A stretch of DNA of 64,000 nucleotides. Origin: Phallusia mammillata (taxonomy: Eukaryota > Chordata > Ascidiacea > Phlebobranchia > Ascidiidae). The stretch is from NCBI GenBank assembly GCA_003260075.1, contig QLIY01000207.1, positions 3,523-67,522 on the forward strand. The letters are read 5' to 3'. The notes beneath the pieces are model-generated. The model ran no database searches. It saw nothing but the letters and a program-made list of their open reading frames with translations, and was not told the DNA's origin. Of this stretch, positions 26,138 through 36,375 are shown piece after piece. The first letter of the stretch is position 1. Each line of letters begins with the position of its first letter. Made by a program: the position numbers and the translations under genes.

Positions 26138-26573
26138 ACGTAACAAAGAGCATTGTTCGCGTTGTTCGTTAGCAGAAACACAACGAAATTTTGTTGGCAG
26201 CAAAAACTTTGTACTATTATGTCAGAATTTAACAAAATGACAAACAGTAATTGTTGCCACTACGTTTAAACAAAAACTAATTATGACCCACCAAAAAAAT
26301 GGGTTAAAAACCTAGGATGTAACTTTGGGGTTGGACCCAAGGCTGAAGAATATTGTTGGGGTTCGGTCGTTATAAAAAGGTTAAGAACCCCTGCTCTAGA
26401 GAAAGTTTATGGCCGACCAACAGGCTAGATTTTTTTTAATGTATTGCAAAAGTTTTACAAAGATCCTCATTATCAAAGTTTCCAAATAGGACATGTGATA
26501 TTCTAGAAGTTGATGTGGATAAATAGGAAGTAACTATTTTGCTTCATTATGGTGTGGATTTATTTATTCGTGT

Positions 26574-26612
<39 letters not shown>

Positions 26613-27077
26613 TTAAGAGGGGTTCTGAAAAACAAATCGAAATAAATTTGTCAAACGTGTTTGTATTTTCTGCACAATGTGCTTTTTTTTCTTTAAAACC
26701 TTTTTAAAGAAATTAAAAAATAGGAAACCACTTATACATACTTTTCACGTTTGCTTTTTAATAATGTTATAGCTGACAGTAGGCTACTATGAAAAAAATA
26801 TCCGAGTGAAAAATGTAAAGTCAAGTGATCTATTAAGTCTTGTAATTCTCAAATAAAAACATTAGCTGCAGACAGTGCACGCTGCTTTGATCTATAAGGT
26901 GTCATCAGTGCCAAGACATAGGCCATATTATCCATCCAATTCCCACCCCCCCCCCCAATAGGAAGTAACTATTTTGCTTCATTATGGTGTGGATTTATTT
27001 ATTCATGTATTATCGGAGGATTAAGAGGGGTTCTGAAACACAAATCGAAATAAATTTGTCAAACGTGTTTGTACAAA

Positions 27078-27148
<71 letters not shown>

Positions 27149-30100
27149 GGTGTGGGGGTGCAGCACACCCCCGGCCTTGACCTTTATGTCACAATGTCAT
27201 CTTTGTTCAAGTTACGTCGATTTTATAACGTTTCCAGCTAAGAGCAAACGCGCTTGTATTGACGCCATTGATCGAACAGACATCGGTTGAAACGCAACAA
27301 TTGCAATTGTTTTGAAATACAAAGGCATTTTGACGCAACATAAACATGACACGTAGAGTTATAGAGTAACGTTTAAGTATTGTTTGGGGCAATAACTTTC
27401 TCTAATAAAAATAGGTAAACTTTCTCTAATAGAAATAGGTAATAAATTTACGATTTTCAAGCAGTGTTTAATATCCGTTTGCAAAGCACGGCCTAAACTT
27501 GGTCCAAGGTGACATCAGTTTAGGCGCCAACAATTTTACATGATTTGAAACATAAGTTGCTTTTACTTTTATTTTCCGGCCTGAAAAATTAAAACTTAAA
27601 TCGTTGTTAAAATTGCCCATTCGGCAAATCGTTCTTTACGAACGGGCGTATGTTCTCGACGCACAGCAAACGTCCAAACCACACGAAGAAATTGTGACAA
27701 GTGCCTATCTGCAAAACAATGTGACAGAAACTAAAGGCTAAAATTAAGGTGTCGACGTTTGGACGTGTAAAGTAGTAGACTCCGAGTACCAGTACTAGGT
27801 TGTTTTTAGTTTTCGCTCGAATTAGGCGTTTCAATAAATATACAACAAACGTATTTTTTGCATTGTCTATCATATTATCCGTGAAATGTCGGAAAATTTA
27901 AAGAGATTAAAAGGGGTCGCAATCAAAAAAATTTGGGAAGCCCTGACCTAGGCCATATCCTGATGACCTAGGCCATATTGGCTAATACAGCCATCTAAAA
28001 ATTAACATAAAATTTAAAGTCAATATGTAATAACATGTCCTCCCAAAAATCACAATCATAGGAAATTTCCTATTGTAAAGGCCAAAGTAACTTGATGATT
28101 TTGTGACACAGGTTTTTTCTCTACTACATTCATCAGCTGCTGCAAAGGCAACAACTCTGTTACCAAATAATCGTCGCGGAACAAGTTGGCAGCGAACCCT
28201 TCAACAAAGGTTAGTGACTTCTCTTTTAAATTTGCCAGTCGGTTGTAATGATACAGCAAACCTAAAAAGTTAAGCTTTTAGGGTTTTGCTGATTTGTTTC
28301 CAGGACAACTCATGAATTCCGCTTTCGTTTACGCAAACCGGTCGACGAATTTTGATTGCTTTATATTTCACGATGTCGATGTTATTGCACAAGATGACCG
28401 AATTCCTTATACCTGTAACAGTAAGTTCAATTACTTAGTCAATCTAACATAAAGATAAACATATGTTAATAGTATGTGCATTCAAACGTTGTAATAACAA
28501 CTGCGCAACTGACTGATTTAGGCGGCGAGACCTATACTACATGAGTCAGGGAGTCAAACCGGAACTGAACACTATCCCGCGAACCGGTTTGAGCGGTTTA
28601 ATTGATTAAATCTGAACCGAACAGGTAGCTTAAATTGTCATTTCCTTAAAAGCTGAACTTGAGTCGAACCCTACGTTTTGTTTGTCGTTGAACCGGAACC
28701 GAACCGGTAAAAACGCAGCCTGTATATTAATTTCTAACAACTTGTTGAAGAATACGTGAGATAATAGCTACAGGGCGTTTCAAAAACGACGAATTATAAT
28801 GTGCAGTGCACAGTCAGAATTCTTTTAAAATTTGGCAAAACCGTACAAATAAAAAGTGGAATCAAAATCAAACAAAATGGGATTAAAACAGGTTTAAAAA
28901 CCGTATTCCGGCTTGGACCGGATAATTTGCCCGAACCGGAACGAAACTATTATTCGACTATTATTCGAACTATTCGGTTTCGACCCGAACCTTTTTAGGC
29001 GGGTTCGGTGCATCACTAGTGTGAACGCCGTCTTAGCATATTTTATACTATTCGCAGGTGATCACGTATATCATCTCGCCCCGTACATGGACAAATTTAA
29101 TTACAAGTGGAACTTTTTGACACTTTGCGCGGCTACGGCTTTTACCAAGGAACAGTACACAGCGGTCAATGGCCACTCCAACGAATTGGTGGTAAGTACT
29201 TTCAATCAAAGTTCTAAAATCGTACCGGAATACAACAATTATACAGCTCCCAGGCACAGGCGCCTGCAAATCAACGCCTGTTTGTCCACATTGCACCCCC
29301 CCCCCCCCCCCCCCCCCCCATCAACGCCTGTTTGTCCACATTGCACATTATTAAAATGGGTCCCACTTGCCGAATTCGGTGGGTATAGGCAGAATAATGA
29401 AGATAAATATTCCTAACGCAATTACTTAGTTTGCCGAGCGTTGTATTTATTAATGTACACCAGCAACTGATGCAGACAAAACTATTTAACACACGCGATT
29501 GATATAGCGATCATTACAATATTCGTTTTACATTTTTCAATTTTGATATGCGTTTACAACGTGTCGTTTCTTTACGCACTGAGTTGTTAGTGACGCATTA
29601 TTACTTTAGGCTGGTCCAACAAATTAAGTTTCGTAGGCGTTCTGCTCTAACCCTTAAGGTACCATCCTTACGTTTGTGACATAACAACAGGCGTTTTTTA
29701 CAATTTACAAATAAAACTGTCGTAATTTTAATCAGGGAAATAACGACCCACATGTTACGTGAAAATCGACATGCTTTATTACTGAAACGTTTTAGCAAAT
29801 GCTTATGACATCGTCAGTGATATCAAATTGCCTTTGACGTCTATTTGGGACGCTTATTTCCCTCCTTAAACTTATGAACAGATCCGTGTATAGACCGATT
29901 GTTCAAAACTGTCATATCTCATGATTGCTGTGTTTATTTTTTCCTCTCTCGATAAACTTTCCTCTTGTCTTTCAATGCTTTAACTTTAAACTATCACAAT
30001 TCTTTCCCAGGGGTGGGGTGGTGAGGATGATGACATGGCAGCCAGAGTTATAAGCACGAAATATACTATGTTGCGTTTAAAAGAAAATTACATCAGGTAC

Positions 30101-30903
30101 ATGTTTGTTAATATGAATCTTTTTATCAGTCATCCCAGAGTTGTAAACAGACCTGAAATTCGAGCCCGAACCCGAAATTTCAAGCCCGAAACCCGACCAG
30201 AAACCGAATCGTTTTTGAGAAGCCTGTTTAGGCCCGAAATTTCGATTGACAGGCATATATATTAAAGCCTCGGGAAAGACCAATACAACAAACACAACTG
30301 ACAATTGGTCTTGAACAAGGCGTTTAGGGCTGTTTGACATTAGGTCATGTCCAGCAACTGGCTACTTATAGCTAGACGGTAGGATTCCAGTATGTTTTGT
30401 GACAGTTTTTGCCATACGCTCTAAATGCCATATCTTCCCACACAAGTTTACTAAACGCACTGAGAGTATTTATAAGTAATGATAGATGTGCGCGCAGTTT
30501 CCACACTCACCCCGCAGTATGCAAACAGTAAAAATTGTGCTTAAATGCCTAACACGGCCTGTCCCTAATATTACTCTAAAATTACCAGTGTAATACTGCA
30601 CAAAAATAGTCTCCGAAATGAAATAGCATCGGTAAAAAAACAAAGTATTGTTTCGCTGAGAATATTTACGTTTTAGTAAACATGTATAGTTCCAAATTTA
30701 CAGGTTTAAAATGATCAAACACAAAAGTGACAAGGGAAACCCTGTAAACCCCCGTCGATTGAATCGTTACGTGTGGCACATGAACGTATGAAAGAAAATG
30801 GCTTGAACCCCCCCCCCACGTCATCAAGTACATGACGCACACACGGTTGAAGTTAAAGACCTTTACGCCGAAATATGTCAAAGAAGTTCTCAATCGCCAA
30901 TAA
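23274..30903 (+). CDS. B4GALT: Beta-1,4-galactosyltransferase, copy B (7 exons, last exon disrupted)
   Basis: Tandem paralogue of the 9335 gene with the same exon phases. Exons are 23274-23676, 24505-24700, 28112-28209, 28304-28420, 29058-29191, 30011-30096 and 30704-30903. The membrane anchor, VAVIVPFRDRE, DVD and GWGGEDDD motifs are all intact. Exon 5 is one codon shorter than in copy A. Exon 7 has two problems. One base is missing in the CGTTACG stretch near 30770, which brings an early TGA. About 26 bases of copy A are replaced by ten C at 30808-30817. Without them the C-terminus would match copy A. Either this copy is a recent pseudogene, or the exon sits on a badly joined contig end. 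I favour the latter because the C run belongs to a window-wide pattern. An open frame extends upstream of the ATG to 23130, but copy A has a stop there. Confidence 0.8.
23942..24355. mobile_element. hAT-type MITE in intron 1 of copy B
   Basis: The left end CAGTGTCTCTCAACCGG and right end GGTTGAGAACCACTG are flanked by CTCTAAAT (23934-23941) and CTCTAAAG (24356-24363), a 7/8 target duplication. Copy A keeps only the right-hand part (about 9768-9850), so the element was present before duplication and was truncated in A. Confidence 0.75.
24783..25114. mobile_element. Old hAT-type MITE in intron 2 of copy B
   Basis: Counterpart of 10268-10623. Its left end has mutated to CATTGGTTCTCAAC and its right end to GGTTTAGAACCACCG. 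Confidence 0.6.
25534..26393. mobile_element. hAT-type element, 860 bp, at a CTCTAGAG site (copy B)
   Basis: It begins CAGTGGTTCTTAACCCGGG and ends GGTTAAGAACCCCTG, with a perfect 8-bp duplication CTCTAGAG at 25526-25533 and 26394-26401. It contains 63 C at 26074-26136. No transposase frame was recognised. It occupies the same ancestral site as a different element in copy A. Confidence 0.85.
26074..26136. other. Run of 63 C
   Basis: Uninterrupted C inside the 25534 element, between GGGGCCGTG and GACGTAACA. The glycine- and proline-repeat frames it generates are not genes. Confidence 0.85.
26522..27078. repeat. Local direct duplication in copy B with C-run joints
   Basis: About 115 bp starting AATAGGAAGTAACTATTTTG occurs at 26523 and again at 26957. 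Copy A has it once (near 11330). The first copy has 38 C (26575-26612) in place of about eleven bases (TTATCGGAGGA) that the second copy retains. The second copy is preceded by 11 C (26946-26956) and followed by 68 C (27079-27146). Confidence 0.75.
27079..27146. other. Run of 68 C
   Basis: After this run comes GGGGTGTGGGGGTGCAGCAC and about 800 bp without a copy-A counterpart. That stretch ends at 27946 in TTTGGGAAGCCCTG, a hAT-type right end. The matching left end is missing, which suggests the C run stands where it should be. Confidence 0.7.
29270..29346. repeat. 27-bp direct repeat flanking 24 C
   Basis: The same 27 bases (starting ATCAACGCCTGTTTGTCC) occur at 29270-29296 and 29320-29346 with a C run between, whose first C is shared with the repeat. 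Copy A has a single diverged version near 14918-14957. Confidence 0.85.
30808..30817. other. Run of 10 C inside exon 7 of copy B
   Basis: It takes the place of about 26 coding bases present in copy A at 17496-17521. See the gene entry. Confidence 0.85.
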
Positions 30904-31401
30904 GCGATTTACAAATTTGTTTTTAAGTTTTACATAGCTGTGTATAACACTTACGCTGCATCTACCCTATGAAGTAATGAGGAGTCATTTAAATTAGATT
31001 TATTATTTAACTGGTTTTACGACTGTATAAATTTAAATATACATCAACGACGATGTAAAATACTACCATTTTTGTTATTTTTGCAATGGAATTGACCTTG
31101 CTTAAAAAACTGAATTGCTCAGCGTGTGAATGATTTTTTTTATTTCGACTTATGAATATTTCTGTGCATGTGCATTTTATTTTAATCCCCTTTGCGACGT
31201 TGCATGTATTTCCGCTTTAAAGTGAGCGTGCAATTTCACACAAATGTTGATTTTTGAAATAGTCTTGAAAGGTCTTAACTAGTCACACGTGTGTATAATA
31301 CGTTTGGTAAGTGGTAAAATTTATTTCTAATACACATTGAGTTAAATGGTTTGTGTGGTTTTAGACGCCAGCAAAAGTGGTCTTTGACCAACGATGCCAA
31401 G

Positions 31402-32127
31402 TAGGGTTTCTCAAATTTGCCACTTTGGCTTATCCCGGGATTCCGGGACAAAATCAACCTAAATCCCGGGATCCCGGGATTTCATTCGATTTTTGTTAAA
31501 TTTGTAATATTAGTTTGTTTGTTTCATTTTTATTTTTAGTGGGCCGGCAAAGCATCAATGCAATATGTTCACAAGGCCGCCGTCGAGCTGCCTGTTATAT
31601 TCTAAGTTAACTGAATACTTTTTTGTTAAATCTTTTTTTAAATTAAAAATATTTTTTTAAATTGAAATCAGTTTTCAATTCAGTCGGTTGGTGAGTCCAC
31701 CAATTCAGTTCCGCCCATCATGTTTCAGCTACCGAGATAGGATTACAACCCACAACCTTGTGACACAAGTCGATGGCGCTATAACCACACGGCCGTCTTG
31801 GCATTTTCAAAATTGCCAGATTTTTACCACCTGGAGAGCTATAGCGCGAATTTGACAAACTGGAGAGCTATAATGTGGGTTCTAACACTGTTGTATTGTT
31901 CGCAAAAACAGAACTATTTATCATTCCTGTTTGAATTATTACAAAAAACCTCGGGGAACCCTTTAATTCACGGAAACCCTGTGGATGTCGAACCTCTGGT
32001 TGAAGAGTGCAACTAAAAAAGCATTCAATTTTTGTCCCGGGATATCCCGGGACAAAGAAAAAATCCCGGGATAGAATTTTTTGCTAAAATTGTCCGGGAT
32101 TCCCGGGATCCCGGGAAAGAAACCCTA
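31402..32127. mobile_element. hAT-like element with CCCGGGAT repeats, 726 bp
   Basis: Termini TAGGGTTTC and GAAACCCTA form a 9-bp inverted repeat flanked by a perfect 8-bp duplication, ATGCCAAG at 31394-31401 and 32128-32135. The subterminal regions carry inverted clusters of ATCCCGGGAT. Copy A (near 19005-19025) is uninterrupted, so the insertion followed duplication. A SINE-like segment lies inside it. Confidence 0.88.
31735..31800 (-). repeat. tRNA-derived SINE head
   Basis: Read on the - strand, GGCCGTGTGGTTATAGCGCC resembles a tRNA 5' arm with A box, and GGTTGTGGGTTGTAATCCT resembles a B box at the right spacing for a tRNA-derived SINE. It lies inside the 31402-32127 element, so it is probably a SINE inserted into a MITE, or captured by it. 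Its tail would extend towards 31500. Confidence 0.6.
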
Positions 32128-32479
32128 ATGCCAAGTGCAATAGCGATAGCTCTTGGAAAAGCAATCCGTTATCAGAGAATAATATACAGAACAGACAAGA
32201 TTAAACAGCAAACCGAAGAAAAACACGGCGGGCTTGTTTCTCTAGTGTAGGCTAAGTGTTGCCAATAGTGTGAACGTTATGCCTTAAAAAATAACGGGAC
32301 CATATTTGATGCATTGCTTTTGCACGGAAACAAGGATTGCTGGAGAGTAAACAAAACGCAGTAAATATAGCTGATCATAGATCATAGCCGTATGGCCGCA
32401 GGTTGTGCACCCCTGGTTTAAGGCACCAGATGAATCTCAACCATGTAAACACTGTAAAAACACGCGGGGTTTAGATTTC

Positions 32480-32981
32480 GTGTCGTGGTGTCATGAAAGA
32501 TTGCCTATTCAAAACTAAAAAACTGCATCGCACAGACACTCATGACAGATGCGCTTCCTGCTCTCACAAGATGTGTAGATTGTTTTTAGTAAAACCTGCA
32601 AGTGCCATCGGGAAAGTAAATACGCTACCACACTCACAGTTTTATCGTGGGACCGATTATCAGGAAGCACAAAAACGGTTGTCTTTATGTCTACCAACGA
32701 TCTTGGGTTATTTTTACAAGTCATTAGGAGTTGTCTTACAAGGGTTGTTTTGCGGTTTTGCAACTCCAGCTTTGTACGAACTTTTGCGTTAAGTCACATA
32801 TGCAAATTCAGCTATGAAAATGACTGCATTTGCGGTGATCGGGACATCCTTAAGTATATTTTTATGGAGTAGTTTGGGACGTAATTTGTTGACAAACACA
32901 AGTGCAGTTTACGCAGTTCCAACTGTTGTTCAGTTTTTGTCTGGATTGTTTATCGCTTGCAAAAAGATTACCCCACAATAA
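32480..32981 (+). pseudogene. Broken copy of the FLVCR-like transporter
   Basis: The first about 150 bp matches 33380-33545, just upstream of the intact transporter. The sequence then jumps to its last third: a GPIIRKH-type segment, GVVLQGLFCGFA and PALYELLR are recognisable, followed by a stop, frameshifts and FIACKK at the end. About 1.1 kb equivalent to 33545-34637 is absent. No full frame remains. It is an internally deleted duplicate directly upstream of its parent. Alternatively it is a remnant of a second transporter gene. Confidence 0.75.
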
Positions 32982-33645
32982 ATAAGAAAAGTGGCATTAT
33001 TTGTGTGTTTGAAGATGGTATAGGTCTGCTTTGCCAATCTAGGCTACTCTGATTCAAGCTTTATGGCTGAAATAAACCCAAGGTCAAATGTTATTGGGTT
33101 GAATTTGGAAAAGGTTCAAATATTTCCTTGGATCAAACAAGTGGCCCGCGGGGACGTTTAGATTTTTAATGATGTGTTTTTACCGCTAAAGTATGCCAGT
33201 GCAGTGCTACAGCGAGAGATACCTATTAAGTTTTGTTTCTGAGCAGATCATTGCGCGCAGTACTGTTTTTCTGCACCCCAAGATGCGGCTGAAATCACTT
33301 GCGAGTTATAATATCAGCTGTTAAAAATATGTTTAATGCATTTGGCCTATCACTGATAGAAGAGTTTAAAGTTGGCGGAGGTTAGATTCCGTGTCGTAGT
33401 GTCGTGAAGGATATTCAAACTTACAGGAAAAACTGCATCGCACAGACACTCATGACAGATGCGTTTCCTGCTTTCTCACTGGATGCAGGTCTTTTGTGTC
33501 AAAACTTGCAAGTGCCGTCGAGAAAGTAAATATGGTAGCACAAAGCTTGAAAGTTCATAATTACAAAGACAGTGGTGTTTGTCTTCTACTATAACCTATA
33601 GCATCAATTAAAAAAAACTTTTCTTTGAGGGACAGAAAATAGTAA

Positions 33646-35094
33646 AAAGGGTATCGCGACAGCAAAACATCCTTAGCAGTATGGTCGAGAAAATATATTT
33701 GCAAGGAAAAAAAGAAGACAGAGTCAGATATATCAAAAGACAACAAAAACTCAATTAAATCTTACAAAATTCGATGGTTCGTACTTGCAAGTTTTGCTGT
33801 GCTGGCATTCGGCGTCTGCTTGAATTCAGCCAGTCACGGGGCAATAAATAACGTCTTAGTTCATTACTTCCAAGTTGGAGCTTGGCAGATCGATCTCCTA
33901 TCCTCAGCAAGATGCATAATAATAACTGTATTTACACTACCATTTGCAATTATATCATCAAGACTTGGTTTCAAAAAGACGTATATATTCCAATACAGCC
34001 TGTTTGCTATTGGGCTATTTCTTTCGGCTATTGGAGCGCTTTTTAGACAAGGTTACGCACTTACCCTTTGCGGACAACTTATCACTGGACTAGTTTCTAC
34101 TCTCCTTGCTGCCCAAGCTCTAGAAACGGCGGCAGTATGGTTTCCAGCTCATGAGGTTTCAATTGCTGTAGCTGTTGATACCATAGCCAGAGCTCTGGGC
34201 CGTGGTGTTGGATCGATAGCACCAACGTTACTGGTCAATTCCGAAATGCAAAACACGGATATAAAACTACGTCTCGCGTCTTATTACGGTGGCATGACGG
34301 TGCTCATGGTGTTAATGTTAATCAGTGTAATAGTTTTTGTTGACGAAGCCCCAGATCAGCCACCGAGTTATGCACAAGCCGCTGTAATCAAGACCAAGTC
34401 AAAAACCGGAAAAACATTGGAAACAATTAAACTTTTGCTTCGTTTGTTTGGTGGCCTACTAAAGAATCTGCAGTTCCTAATAACGACCTGGGCCATTAGT
34501 ACAGCGTTGGCGGTTATCAGATACCACATAACGCTTTTATCTTCAATCCTCCATGCAACGTTCGACAATGATATTAGTCTTAATGTAAAAGCAGGCTATG
34601 CTTTGATGGGAATGAGCTTTGCAGCCACACTTGGCGGTTTTATCGTGGGACCGATCATCAGAAAGCACAAAAACTACAAAGCAATGGCTTTGTTGGGACT
34701 TGGAGGCAGTTTTCTTTCATGTCTACCCATGATCGCAGGTATCCTTAGTAAGTCTTTAATTGCAGTGGAAGTAGGAGTTGTCTTACAAGGGCTGTTCTGT
34801 GGCTTTGCAAACCCTGCACTATATGAACTTTTGCGCGAAGTCACATATCCGAAGCCAGCTATGCAAGTAACTGCCCTAACAGAAGGGGTAACAACCCTTA
34901 TAGTATTTTCATGGCTCACTTCGGGAAGAGCCTTGTTAACAAATACAAAGGTAGTTTACGCAGCGGGATTTCCAGCTGTTGTTCTGTTTTTCTCCGGAGT
35001 GTTTATCGCTTGCAAAAAGATGAAGCTCCATAGACAAGAAGCAGAAGATAAGGGTGAACGTCGGCAACTTTTGGGGTCCGATTCGGAGGAGTAA
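33646..35094 (+). CDS. FLVCR/SLC49-like major facilitator transporter (5' end unresolved)
   Basis: A single open frame predicting a polytopic membrane protein of about 480 residues, near the usual size of SLC49 carriers, which move haem, choline or related solutes across membranes. Family-like features are RWFVLASFAVLAFG at the first helix, INNVLVHYF, QIDLLSSAR, a GQLI helix followed by AVWFPAHEVSIAVAV, DEAPDQPPS before the central loop, and a GLFCGF...LYELLREVTYP segment late in the protein. The frame is open from 33646 but has no ATG before the first helix. A short upstream exon is therefore likely, perhaps the MTDAFPAF frame near 33448. The coding body lacks introns and is followed by AATAAA near 35142. 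FANCL ends 240 bp downstream on the other strand. Substrate is unknown; the major facilitator fold is clear, the SLC49 assignment moderately so. A monocarboxylate-type carrier is the alternative. Confidence 0.72.
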   Translation, partial: KGYRDSKTSLAVWSRKYICKEKKKTESDISKDNKNSIKSYKIRWFVLASFAVLAFGVCLNSASHGAINNVLVHYFQVGAWQIDLLSSARCIIITVFTLPFAIISSRLGFKKTYIFQYSLFAIGLFLSAIGALFRQGYALTLCGQLITGLVSTLLAAQALETAAVWFPAHEVSIAVAVDTIARALGRGVGSIAPTLLVNSEMQNTDIKLRLASYYGGMTVLMVLMLISVIVFVDEAPDQPPSYAQAAVIKTKSKTGKTLETIKLLLRLFGGLLKNLQFLITTWAISTALAVIRYHITLLSSILHATFDNDISLNVKAGYALMGMSFAATLGGFIVGPIIRKHKNYKAMALLGLGGSFLSCLPMIAGILSKSLIAVEVGVVLQGLFCGFANPALYELLREVTYPKPAMQVTALTEGVTTLIVFSWLTSGRALLTNTKVVYAAGFPAVVLFFSGVFIACKKMKLHRQEAEDKGERRQLLGSDSEE

Positions 35095-35333
35095 AATATG
35101 TTAGCATGACATTACAAAGCAGAACAATTTATGACATAAAAAATAAACATTGAAAAAATTAAAGCGTTTTGTTTTGTGATCACAAACATAAAAACCTATT
35201 GTTTGTGTTTTTTATTTTTCAAATACGTTTATCTCTAACACTGAATAATTGGAATCAAGAAATCAAACAGCAAGTTGCGTCCGAACTCAACATTTTCCGC
35301 AACCAAAGAGAGTAAAAACTGAACTTGCCTCAA

Positions 35334-36292
35334 CTACTTGTGCAAAATGGGAAGTTTAATTGGCTTGGTACAGTATGGGCATTCTCCAAACAAAATGTTA
35401 AAGCTTTGTTTTGTTCCTGGAATTGTTTGGATCCATTCAAGTAGACATTGGTGATGAAAAGCCTGACCACATCGACGTTCATTGCATATCTGTGTTTTAA
35501 AATCACATTACATCGTTTAACGATAAATTTCTTAACCACAGATCTAGGTTATTGTTTTTTTCGCCGTTCTTTTAAAGAGTATATTAACCTCATTTTTGGG
35601 TTCCTAACTTTATACAGCATTTAGCAAAATGACTGGGTGCTCAAACAAATGCGCATGCATATGGGCAAAGACGTTTTTTCATTAAGAAAGACAAACAGGC
35701 AAGGAATAAATTTGGTAATTTGGAAACCTCTGTCCGATAACTCAAAAGGTATTACATACACCGGCATAGTAAGATTTTACGTTGTGGTAAAATCATCTTG
35801 ACTGTGTTTCGCAAAATGCATATGTTGACCTGCAGCAACATTTGGTCGTTTGGTAGCCGTGTCAACAACGACCTTTAAATGACTTTTTTAAACGGATTGG
35901 ATAAAATGCAGTTCGTCGTTTGACGAGTTGCTGTCGTGTGCCAAGTAAAAAAATACAACATGTAACCTGAACCAGCTTACTATTGTTGGAAAACTTACAG
36001 CCACTGAATTACAGTATATCGCGGCGTAAAAATCTAAACAGTTGACTTTGAACGGCGTGACGTTGTCTGGTTGCAAGTGCTTTCATGCGTAAAACAGGAT
36101 CGTAAACTAAAGCGTCGATCGTAAACTTGAATTACTCTCCTAGCGCCGCGTGTGGTGCAGGGTCTACATTAGATCATAATGGCTTGAACGTTTTGATGCA
36201 TATTGGGGTTGTTAGAGTAATCACTCAGTCGATCGTGCTAAAAAATGTAAGCATCGCATCAATGAGCAGTATATCTACAATTGTTAAAAGCT

Positions 36293-36375
<83 letters not shown>

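Larger units (their letters stand above)
19610..32370. repeat. Segmental duplication, copy B
   Basis: Direct-orientation counterpart of 2400-19240. It is shorter because it lacks the hAT insertions at 2505, 3571, 8401, 8787 and 13035, the inverted-repeat block near 6000-6800, and about 1.5 kb of intron 4. It has gained its own insertions at 25534-26393, about 27079-27946 and 31402-32127. Confidence 0.85.
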
